Shown piece by piece: positions 8,561 to 15,213 of a stretch of DNA of 64,000 nt. The DNA comes from Stenotrophomonas maltophilia (GTDB lineage Bacteria > Pseudomonadota > Gammaproteobacteria > Xanthomonadales > Xanthomonadaceae). The translations under genes and the position numbers were made by a program. The first letter of the stretch is position 1. The number at the start of each line of letters is the position of its first letter. Where the stretch lies: positions 2,989,001 to 3,053,000 of the forward strand of contig NZ_CP154630.1 of the NCBI RefSeq assembly GCF_039555535.1, read 5' to 3'. The notes under the pieces were generated by a model. It did not search any database and was not told where the DNA came from. It saw only the letters and a list, made by a program, of their open reading frames with translations.

Positions 8561-8594
8561 GCATTGCCCGAAGGGCAATGCCTAAGTGCGCTCT
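8561..8594 (+). other. Candidate oriT of IncQ/MOBQ type
   Basis: A perfect 9-bp inverted repeat, GCATTGCCC-GAA-GGGCAATGC (8561-8581), is followed by C and TAAGTGCGCTCT (8583-8594). In IncQ plasmids (RSF1010/R1162) oriT is an inverted repeat followed by TAAGTGCGCCCT and is nicked after TAAGTGCG. By analogy the nick would be between 8590 and 8591. It sits upstream of the relaxase gene, as usual. An outer GCGCAC/GTGCGC pair frames the stem. Confidence 0.75.
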
Positions 8595-8651
8595 TGCTTG
8601 GCTTATTGATCTCGCTAAGCGACGGACTTTTCACCAGAGAGACGGCGGCCA

Positions 8652-9353
8652 CTAGACCTTCCATTGCCACGTCGAACCATGGATGGCGATGCCCCCCTGC
8701 TCGGTCCAGCTGAACTCCTTCCACATCAACTGCTTGGGTTGGCCACCGAACTTCGCCTCATCAAGCAAATACAGGAACGCGTCAGCGGTTATCCAGGTCT
8801 TGGGTTCGAGATCCAACTCAGTCAGCTTTGCCGCATAGTTCGCGGCCCGCCCCACCCAAACAATGTCATTTCCACCTCGAACTCCAGTGCGGGCAGCACG
8901 AAGAGCGCTAGAGTCAATGCCGACACTCTGCTTGATGGTACGGTTCAATGCCGGGTATTGCTTCTTAAGGGCAGGATTAATGATTTCATTCACAGCGTAA
9001 TTGATCTTCAGACCTGCAATCGCTGCCGGTGTCGTTTGACGATCCCCTACCCAGATTCCCATCACACGGTCACCGTCGTAAGAAGTGATCGCGCCACCCT
9101 CAGCCCTGATGATGCTGGCAGCACAATGCAGAAATGCCTTGTAGACCTCCGCACTAAACCACCATTCCTCAGTGTCGACCATGTTCGTAGAGCCGTGGAG
9201 ATCCGCATACAGCACGGTAGCCCGCGAAAATTCAACAGCGTCATTGCCGAGTCGCAGATCCTCCGGATCCGGAACCACGCGCCCCTCCCGCTTGTCCCAG
9301 GCACTGCTGAAGATCGTCGCAACAGCACCCTCCATGTCTTCGATCAAAGCCAT
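8652..9353 (-). CDS. Class III nucleotidyl cyclase of a Pycsar-type system (PycC-like)
   Basis: 233 aa from the ATG at 9353, two bases after the stop of the effector gene. Pycsar cyclases make cCMP or cUMP on phage infection and switch on a toxic effector. A single class III catalytic domain is seen. The metal-binding Asps are Asp51 (VLYADLHGST) and Asp95 (SYDGDRVMG). SVGIDSSALRA and IVWVGRAANYAAKL are the later conserved strand and helix. There is no membrane or sensor domain, as in Pycsar cyclases. Adjacency to a cyclic-nucleotide-binding/TIR protein makes the Pycsar assignment strong; base specificity (C, U or A) cannot be read from the sequence. Confidence 0.88.
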   Translation of the reverse strand: MALIEDMEGAVATIFSSAWDKREGRVVPDPEDLRLGNDAVEFSRATVLYADLHGSTNMVDTEEWWFSAEVYKAFLHCAASIIRAEGGAITSYDGDRVMGIWVGDRQTTPAAIAGLKINYAVNEIINPALKKQYPALNRTIKQSVGIDSSALRAARTGVRGGNDIVWVGRAANYAAKLTELDLEPKTWITADAFLYLLDEAKFGGQPKQLMWKEFSWTEQGGIAIHGSTWQWKV

Positions 9354-9355
9354 GA

Positions 9356-10276
9356 TTAGTCTCTTGGTCCCATAGCGAGAATGATGTCGCGAATTTGGTT
9401 GCAAGCCGGAGCTAGCCTCGCTCTGGCATCCTCCCCAGGCACATAACGGTAGGAAACCGTAGTCAGACCCGCAAGATCACTCGGAAGCTTCAACTTATCT
9501 TCCCTAGGCTCCATCAAGAAAGCGCGCTTCCTACCCAAGAACCCAATAAACATACCCAACTCGAACACGACGTTGTCTCGCATCGCAGGCCATTCGTCTC
9601 CACGACTAATCACAAGATCATCTGCGTGCGCGATTGCGATTGCAAAGTCAGCCAGTTCGAGCTGCTTTTCCAACTCATCTAACGTGTAGTTTGACGCGCG
9701 AAACACGCCATGGTCCCAGACCACAGTCAAGAATGGATCATGTTCAAAGTGTTGGACCAATAGACGGGTGACTGGAAGCGCCTCCACCGAAGACATGACG
9801 AACACCCGAACTTGGTTGCGAGGCTTGGCCAGAAGGCTATTCCTCTGCAGAAGTCTCCTCGAAAGTGTGGCGGCCAGTCGCCTCCAGATGATCGGGTGAC
9901 CATCTGCCATTTCAATGAAATCGCTTTCAGCGACCTTCAGCAGAACACTGAGCTCCCGTGCCACCAGCGTAGCTGCGCGCCTCTGAGCTGGCTCAATCGC
10001 AGCCATCTCGCCGACATGATCTCCTGTATGGCGGATGTTGACGATCTTTCCGTTGATCACTACATCAACGGATCCAGCAACGATAAAGAACACTTCGGTG
10101 TCCATCCCGTCCTGCTCGACAAAGGACTCGCCCGCCTGGACTTCTAGCAGCTCCCCCCGGTCCATGAGCCACTCTGGCAAGCCGCCGATCCCGCCAAGCA
10201 GTCGCGCCTCAGATAATGCAGCGAGCAGCCTCCGCCCTCCATCTGAGCGGAACCGATCAATAAGTCCAGTGGCCAC
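9356..10276 (-). CDS. Cyclic-nucleotide-binding TIR effector (PycTIR-like)
   Basis: 306 aa from a GTG at 10276 preceded by GGGGG; a TTG at 10309 would add 11 residues but falls on the -10 region of the divergent promoter. Residues about 40-150 form a cNMP-binding domain (LLEVQAGESFVEQDG, FFIVAGSVDVVING, GDHVGEMAAIEPAQRRAA). Residues about 155-306 form a TIR-like nucleotide-binding domain (VRVFVMSSVEALP). Its hallmark is RDNVVFELGMFIGFLGRKR, with candidate catalytic Glu239. Known PycTIR effectors cleave NAD+ when the cyclase product binds, killing the infected cell. Gene order effector then cyclase, with a 2-base gap, implies one transcript. Confidence 0.88.
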   Translation of the reverse strand: MATGLIDRFRSDGGRRLLAALSEARLLGGIGGLPEWLMDRGELLEVQAGESFVEQDGMDTEVFFIVAGSVDVVINGKIVNIRHTGDHVGEMAAIEPAQRRAATLVARELSVLLKVAESDFIEMADGHPIIWRRLAATLSRRLLQRNSLLAKPRNQVRVFVMSSVEALPVTRLLVQHFEHDPFLTVVWDHGVFRASNYTLDELEKQLELADFAIAIAHADDLVISRGDEWPAMRDNVVFELGMFIGFLGRKRAFLMEPREDKLKLPSDLAGLTTVSYRYVPGEDARARLAPACNQIRDIILAMGPRD

Positions 10277-10285
10277 TTCGCCCCC

Positions 10286-10315
10286 TTGAAAGTGTGAACC
10301 AAGACACAATATACA
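10286..10315 (+). promoter_or_regulatory. Putative promoter of the tandem-cyclase operon; shared divergent control region
   Basis: TTGAAA (10286-10291), 18-base spacer, TATACA (10310-10315). Transcription would start near 10322 and leave a 5' leader of about 90 bases before the ATG at 10414. Read on the minus strand the same block gives TGTATATT, an extended -10 for the PycTIR-PycC operon. The two units thus appear to fire from overlapping promoters. Confidence 0.5.
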
Positions 10316-10413
10316 GGTCCAACGGGCCGCCGCCAGTGCATGTGGACCGTACCTGGGCCTTAGCGAAGCGCCCCCCCCTTGGCTTCACCTTTACTGGACG
10401 AGAGGATATTGAG

Positions 10414-11961
10414 ATGGGCCACAGCTGGAAGGAAGACCGCGCGAAGAAGCGAATCAAGTCTCGCTACGAGGAAGTGCGGGACGTAGAAATTTACGACTAC
10501 AAGCGCGATACCTCGCTGGAAAGCATCCCAGCAAAGCGCGCTTATCGCATTCATGCGGCCCACCTCTACATCGATATCGTCAACATTGACGAAATCCTGG
10601 CCTGTACGAAGGACGAGGGCACTACCTGCCACAAGCGCACCCTAAAATTCCTCAACCAGCACTATCGCGCTGTCCATCGCATTCTTGAAGAGAGCAATGC
10701 CAAGCGCGTCGACTTCCATAACCAACGACTGCATGCCTTGGTCGCTAAGCCTTACGGCGAAGATGAAGAGCGCCAACGGGTGGCCAAAGCCGTGGCCATC
10801 GCAAAGCTAGTTGACGAAGTCTTGGCGGAAACAGGGGATGCCGATGAGCACATCCCAAATGCACGTGTCCGCGTAGGTATTGATAGCGGCTTGGCTCTGG
10901 CGGTCAACAACGGTCGGCGCGGAGGCCGCGAGCCCCTCTTTCTTGGAAGTCCTGCCAATCACGCTGCCAAGTGCGCTGGACATGCCAGCACAGAAGGCAT
11001 CTACCTCACAAACTCAGCGCGATCCGTCATGGGCTTCCCCGCACTGGACGGTGACAAGGACCGCTCTACCCGCCTTACTGACGAGCAGATAGCCACCTGC
11101 GTTGATGAAGCCAAGCTCGAAACGTCGAAAGACAAGATCATCAAGCTTTGGAAGGAAGAGCAGGAAGAGACCCCCATTGGCAGCATTGAGTTCAGCAGGC
11201 CAACGCCACCTTTGTCAGACCTGGACTTTGATGCTCTCACCCCAGGGAATTCAAAGAACTTCGAGGGCGTTTCTGTATACGCTGATATCGATGGCTTCTC
11301 TGCGTTTGTGGACCAACACCTTGAAGAGAATCCAGAGAATTTGGTCCGCACGTTACACGTCGTTCGCTCCGAACTGGACTCGGTCACGCACAGCGACTTT
11401 GGCGGACGCCGCGTAAGGTTCATCGGCGACTGCCTCCATGGAATGATGATTGAGGGGACGGCCTATACAACGGATGCAGAGGCGACTGTAAGCACCGCCG
11501 TCCAATGCGTCGGCGCCCTCCGCAGCAGCTTTCTGTCCGCTATTGAACATCTGAAGTCTGAAGGTGGAGACACTGGGGAGTTGGGTCTCGCGATTGGCTT
11601 TGAGTACGGCCCGCTTAGTTTGAGCAGACTGGGCATGAAGGGGGAGCGCGTCCGATGCGCAACGGGGCGAGCCGTAATTGCCTCCGAGGCAGAGCAGCGC
11701 ATATGCAAGGGAACCGAGAGCAGGATCGGCCCTGCTGCATACAAGGCCGGATCGGACGCAGTTCGCACTCTCTTTGGCAACTCCAGGACGGCTGACAACC
11801 TTGACTATGACGCGGCTGTAGAAGAACTTTCGGCCTCTGGCGATAAGGTGGCAAAGGCGGCTCTTGAAGATGCATATGCCTCTTCGCGTCCTGCGGTGGT
11901 CCCGTCCTTGTCGCAACCACTTCGCCCACATTCGAAGCTCGCCCACGATGAGCGAAGTTGA
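10414..11961 (+). CDS. Tandem class III cyclase-domain protein (C1-C2 fusion), possible novel Pycsar-like enzyme
   Basis: 515 aa from the ATG at 10414, preceded by AGAGGA; a GTG at 10294 lies upstream of the likely -10 and is rejected. Two class III cyclase domains are seen. Domain 1 (about 50-190) has LYIDIVNIDE, VRVGIDSGLAL and LGSPANHAAK. At the second metal site it reads FHNQRLHALV where active domains have GD, so it lacks that Asp. Domain 2 (about 285-430) has VYADIDGFSAF, FIGDCLHGM (both metal Asps present), LAIGFEYGPLSL and ATGRAVIASEAEQ. The protein looks like an intramolecular heterodimer with one regulatory and one catalytic half. The C-terminal tail is variable. It overlaps the E2-like gene by 14 bases. 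No transmembrane or sensor domain is visible. Confidence 0.85.
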   Translation: MGHSWKEDRAKKRIKSRYEEVRDVEIYDYKRDTSLESIPAKRAYRIHAAHLYIDIVNIDEILACTKDEGTTCHKRTLKFLNQHYRAVHRILEESNAKRVDFHNQRLHALVAKPYGEDEERQRVAKAVAIAKLVDEVLAETGDADEHIPNARVRVGIDSGLALAVNNGRRGGREPLFLGSPANHAAKCAGHASTEGIYLTNSARSVMGFPALDGDKDRSTRLTDEQIATCVDEAKLETSKDKIIKLWKEEQEETPIGSIEFSRPTPPLSDLDFDALTPGNSKNFEGVSVYADIDGFSAFVDQHLEENPENLVRTLHVVRSELDSVTHSDFGGRRVRFIGDCLHGMMIEGTAYTTDAEATVSTAVQCVGALRSSFLSAIEHLKSEGGDTGELGLAIGFEYGPLSLSRLGMKGERVRCATGRAVIASEAEQRICKGTESRIGPAAYKAGSDAVRTLFGNSRTADNLDYDAAVEELSASGDKVAKAALEDAYASSRPAVVPSLSQPLRPHSKLAHDERS

Positions 11962-12829
11962 GTCATTGCTAAGGAGCGTGGCCCCCGAGTTCGGGGCTAC
12001 GCTCTCCAATGGAGCCGGTGCAGTAGATGCCACGATTGAGATCTCTCTCCCCAGCGGGAAGACTCGATCTTTTGCTCTATTGCTCACCATCCATGGCTAT
12101 TACGTCTTTGTCCAAGAGAAAAAAGCCTCGCCCCAACTGCCTCAGTGCTGCCCGGATCGCCACATCAATCCGGGCGGAACATTCTGCTTGGGCTGGAAAG
12201 ATGACAGCCCTAGCGAAGTCCGCGACGAAGCAGCCGCACGCCGATGGTGGTCTGCTGTTGTGCGATTTCTTTCTCGCCAGATCAACGCAAGCTACCGACG
12301 CAAATGGGCAGGTCAAGAGTACGACAGAGCCCATGGTGATGCTGCTGTCCATCAGGCAGCCGCTGAGGCTGCAGCAGAGAAGTTGGGGCCTGATTTCTCT
12401 GGTCGCGCGAGGCGGGGAGACTTTACCGTGCGCCTCGATGAGCATCTCAGAGGGCCACGCATTGAACTATGGGGAGATGGCAGACGCCTAGCACGGATCA
12501 CGAAGCGTGGCGGATCATTGGTGGGAGGACACACCTGCTGCCCATGCGATCCGTCAGGAAAGATCGAGATTTCGAGATGCCAGGATCACGCCGAGCATCT
12601 GGAAAACTACATATCCAGCTACTACCTTTGGCGCGTTTCCGAAGACAAGTTCATGGATGATCTTGCAAATCAGGGCGTTGCTTGCTGCGGAACGCTGATC
12701 TCCTGTGGGCTGAGGGACGCGCATTCGCGCCTAAACCAACTAACCAAACCTACTGCTAAGCCATATGTCCGACGATCAAAATTCTACCAACCTCCCAAGC
12801 CCTCCAAACGCCCAAGGCGGGCGCGTTAG
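11948..12829 (+). CDS. E2 ubiquitin-conjugase-like protein linked to the cyclase
   Basis: 293 aa from the ATG at 11948; the longer upstream frame is discounted because this start overlaps the cyclase stop by 14 bases. Residues 1-110 look like a bacterial E2 (UBC-fold) domain. LLTIHGYYVFVQ is the central strand pair and DRHINPGGTFCLGW carries His72 and candidate catalytic Cys80, like the H-x(n)-G-x-LCL motif of CBASS-linked E2 proteins. The C-terminal part is Cys/His-rich (HTCCPC, ISRCQDH, VACCGT) and may bind metal. No E1 or JAB gene is nearby, as in short type II CBASS, where E2 alone modifies the synthase. Whether it acts on the tandem cyclase is inference. Confidence 0.68.
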   Translation: MSEVESLLRSVAPEFGATLSNGAGAVDATIEISLPSGKTRSFALLLTIHGYYVFVQEKKASPQLPQCCPDRHINPGGTFCLGWKDDSPSEVRDEAAARRWWSAVVRFLSRQINASYRRKWAGQEYDRAHGDAAVHQAAAEAAAEKLGPDFSGRARRGDFTVRLDEHLRGPRIELWGDGRRLARITKRGGSLVGGHTCCPCDPSGKIEISRCQDHAEHLENYISSYYLWRVSEDKFMDDLANQGVACCGTLISCGLRDAHSRLNQLTKPTAKPYVRRSKFYQPPKPSKRPRRAR

Positions 12830-13304
12830 CACTGGTTGGCAACAGCTGAACCTTGTTCTTGGGTTCTTCTCAAGAATCGATACGAAGCTATCGGTGGTGC
12901 TGGGCATTGATCTGGGCATGCTGGCACTGGTTGCTACTCGGCTTCCTCCGCCGAGCGAGATGACCGCCGCAGCTGCGGTCTTCACGACTCTATTTTTTAC
13001 CGCGCTGGGGTTTAGCTTCCGACACCTCTGGAACGGCTCGTTCCCACATCTAGACGGCGGCACGGCATCATTGCTCTACTTTCGAAGCATCGCTCAGATG
13101 CGAGAGAGTGAATTTCGGCAGGCATGCAAGAGTCGGAGTCCTGAGGAGCTAGCAGATGATCTCTTTAATCAGTGCTGGCGAAATTCGAAGATCCTCACCT
13201 GTAAATTTCACTCTCTCCGGCAGGCCTACATAGCGACGCTACTCGCCGTTGTGCCATGGGTCGCGTTGATAATTCTCCTGCCATCGCCGCAGCGACCGGG
13301 ATGA
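12765..13304 (+). CDS. PycTM/DUF5706-like membrane effector
   Basis: 179 aa; its start lies 65 bases inside the E2-like gene. An N-terminal amphipathic stretch LNLVLGFFSRIDTKLSVVL leads into TM1 (GIDLGMLALVA). TM2 is AAVFTTLFFTALGFSF, and TM3 near the end is AYIATLLAVVPWVALIILL. Between them is a cytosolic helical region (LLYFRSIAQMRESEF, SKILTCKFHSLRQAY). This layout, with D-x-K before TM1, matches the family (DUF5706) of Pycsar transmembrane effectors, which damage the inner membrane once the cyclic nucleotide is made. It is the natural killer component of this operon. Confidence 0.75.
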   Translation: MSDDQNSTNLPSPPNAQGGRVSTGWQQLNLVLGFFSRIDTKLSVVLGIDLGMLALVATRLPPPSEMTAAAAVFTTLFFTALGFSFRHLWNGSFPHLDGGTASLLYFRSIAQMRESEFRQACKSRSPEELADDLFNQCWRNSKILTCKFHSLRQAYIATLLAVVPWVALIILLPSPQRPG

Positions 13305-13328
13305 ATACTTGGTAGAACGTCGAGCGGC

Positions 13329-13853
13329 TCATTGCTCAATCCATGCCTTCATCCTAGCGAACCACTCATCCCGCTCTGATTCATTGGCTGCTGTGCTCTT
13401 AAGCCAACGGTCAGAGTGACGCACGAACGGGACAAGCCAGAGCGGGTGGACAACGTCCCGCACCTGAACTTCCAGGCGATGCGTGACCACCCCTTTGTAG
13501 TTGTATTCCCCAGTGCGGATGGCGAGCACTTCAGCCCGCCGCAGGTAGCGCTCACCCTTCACGGGATCTCGGACCCAAATGGCGTCCCTGCCCAGGTCCA
13601 AGGCAATGTGATCATGGGATACGGTGGGTTCGAACTCTTCAGGCCTATGCTTCTTCAGTTTGGGCGTTCGGCGACGGAACAGCCACGGCAAGCCCCACAA
13701 CAGCGCAAGGGGCCAGAAGACCAGCTGCCCGAACAGCATCAGCCCGAGCAAGACCCCATCGGTCGTCGTGCCGTCTTCGAACACGACACCGCACAGCCAC
13801 CAAAGCGCGAGACCGGTGATGATCCAGCGGATTACCTTGAACAAGGTCCACAT
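13329..13853 (-). CDS. Hypothetical membrane protein
   Basis: 174 aa. Two N-terminal transmembrane helices (VIRWIITGLALWWLCGVVF and LMLFGQLVFWPLALLWGLPW) are followed by a soluble domain with RDAIWVRDPVKGERYLRRAE and a Trp-rich end. It is convergent with the PycTM-like gene (24-base gap). It is the last of three minus-strand genes (13329-14680), all envelope-directed. No family recognised. Confidence 0.7.
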   Translation of the reverse strand: MWTLFKVIRWIITGLALWWLCGVVFEDGTTTDGVLLGLMLFGQLVFWPLALLWGLPWLFRRRTPKLKKHRPEEFEPTVSHDHIALDLGRDAIWVRDPVKGERYLRRAEVLAIRTGEYNYKGVVTHRLEVQVRDVVHPLWLVPFVRHSDRWLKSTAANESERDEWFARMKAWIEQ

Positions 13854-13887
13854 ACGAGCTTCCTAGCGATGGGCGGGAAGGGCTGGG

Positions 13888-14187
13888 TCAGCGACGGTCT
13901 ACGACAGTCCAAGTGCCGCCAACTCTGTCGATGACGAAAGTGCCGACAAGCTGCTGTTGCTCAGTGCGAGTGCCAAGCTGGTAGCGGGCGGTTCCAGTGA
14001 CACTGCAGGCATAGCCAGGACTGTCCCCTCGCGAGCACTCGCCTACCTTGAGACGCTCAAAGGTCATCGTCGTTCCTGTCGCTTCCTTGAAATACGCGGT
14101 CAGCGCTTTCTCAACATCGCCACTACCAGGGCCACCCGAGCAGGCGGCCAGCAGCACTGCGGCGGAAAGCGTCCAAAGCTTCTTCAT
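13888..14187 (-). CDS. Small hypothetical lipoprotein
   Basis: 99 aa with signal peptide and lipobox LLAAC (Cys16) followed by SGGPGSGD. The mature part is short, with two Cys (GECSRGDSPGYACSV) that could form a disulfide and a strand-rich end (VGTFVIDRVGGTWTVVD). It is 13 bases from the gene upstream, so probably co-transcribed. Unknown function. Confidence 0.75.
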   Translation of the reverse strand: MKKLWTLSAAVLLAACSGGPGSGDVEKALTAYFKEATGTTMTFERLKVGECSRGDSPGYACSVTGTARYQLGTRTEQQQLVGTFVIDRVGGTWTVVDRR

Positions 14188-14200
14188 GTCAGCTCCTTGA

Positions 14201-14680
14201 TCAGTCGATGAGTAGGCAGTGACTGCCCGGATTCGTTGCAGTGCCAGGCAGTACTTCGCTATCGATCACTGACCCGGCCTTGTTGATGACGATGACGATC
14301 TGGCTAGGCCGGGCGGAGGAGTCCTCCTCACGCTCGCCGAGATAAGCCAGAGCGATGGCGTCCTTGAAGTCATAGACCTTGCCGAAGCCGATAACGCTTT
14401 GTGCGTCCGGAGGCAAAAGAACGGGCTTGCCATCAAGCTTGATAGCGCGCTTGTAGTCCAAGCCTTCCAAAGGTTCGATGCGGCCGATCCTGGTTCGGAT
14501 GGGCCCAGTGGGCGTTGCGGAGCCGTGACCCGTCGCCCAGATGAACTCGGAGACCTTCGGATGCACTACCCCAGCCGCCTTGAACTGACCGCTCTGCAAC
14601 TGACATGAGAGGCTGGGCGCAGCCTCAGCAGAAGCGGCGAACGCCAGGAGACCCATTACTGCCCAGCACTTCATATCCAT
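14201..14680 (-). CDS. Hypothetical secreted protein
   Basis: 159 aa with a cleavable signal peptide (MGLLAFAASAEAA). Cys residues in LSCQLQSGQF and GSHCLLID suggest a disulfide in the periplasm. No known domain. It is the first gene of the minus-strand envelope trio and divergent from the XRE regulator; the palindrome at 14702-14718 lies 21 bases before its start and could control both directions. Confidence 0.7.
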   Translation of the reverse strand: MDMKCWAVMGLLAFAASAEAAPSLSCQLQSGQFKAAGVVHPKVSEFIWATGHGSATPTGPIRTRIGRIEPLEGLDYKRAIKLDGKPVLLPPDAQSVIGFGKVYDFKDAIALAYLGEREEDSSARPSQIVIVINKAGSVIDSEVLPGTATNPGSHCLLID

Positions 14681-14701
14681 ACGACGGCTTCCAGGTTGAA
14701 T

Positions 14702-14718
14702 TTTGCGTTGAACGCAAA
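14702..14718. promoter_or_regulatory. Perfect palindromic operator upstream of XRE regulator
   Basis: TTTGCGTT-G-AACGCAAA, 8-bp arms around one base. It overlaps a possible -35 (TTGAAC 14708-14713) with TTATGC at 14732-14737 for the rightward gene, and it is close to the divergent start at 14680. Location and symmetry suit autoregulation by the XRE protein. Confidence 0.6.
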
Positions 14719-14776
14719 TGACCAGCTAAGCTTATGCCGTCAAACTCTGGAGAGTCAACGTGTTTGTTTCTGCCGG

Positions 14777-15112
14777 ATGCCCGCTCCTCAGCCCACGCCC
14801 ACAGCCCTCGGTCATCGCCTACGCGCAGCACGCGTTGCCAAAGGCTGGACCCAAGCTCAGCTAGGCGAAATGCTTATGGGCGTAGATGACTCAAATACGA
14901 CGGCCCCTCGGATCAGTAGATATGAACGAGGGATGCACAAGCCAGACCTAGAGACCATCGAGAAGCTCGCAGGGCTTCTAGACCTTCCTGCGGCCTACTT
15001 CCTGGCGGCATCGGATGTTGTCGCTGAGGCCATCCTGCTGCTTTCTCAGCTTGATGCCAAGAAGCAGAAGCAAGCACTTGGGCTGATTAAGAGCCTGATA
15101 GACGCCTCATAG
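14777..15112 (+). CDS. XRE-family HTH transcriptional regulator
   Basis: 111 aa from the ATG at 14777 (MPAPQPTPTALGHRLRAAR); the frame extends upstream but into the operator. Helix-turn-helix LGHRLRAARVAKGWTQAQLGEML with RISRYERGMHKPDLETIEKLA (residues about 10-70). A C-terminal helical segment (AILLLSQLDAKKQKQALGL) may dimerise. Phage/ICE repressors of this type control lysogeny or transfer; the palindrome upstream and its near copy at 6464 are candidate sites. Confidence 0.85.
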   Translation: MPAPQPTPTALGHRLRAARVAKGWTQAQLGEMLMGVDDSNTTAPRISRYERGMHKPDLETIEKLAGLLDLPAAYFLAASDVVAEAILLLSQLDAKKQKQALGLIKSLIDAS

Positions 15113-15213
15113 CAGCCGCAAGGTACTTCTGAAATAGCTTCAACGATTACTACGCTACAGATGCACCGTTAGACCTTCACCTGCGATGGGCATGAAGCCC
15201 AAGGAGTGATCGT

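Noticed and set aside
10294..10413. Upstream GTG start for the tandem cyclase
   Set aside because: It lies before the predicted -10 and overlaps the divergent effector gene; the ATG at 10414 has a proper ribosome site.
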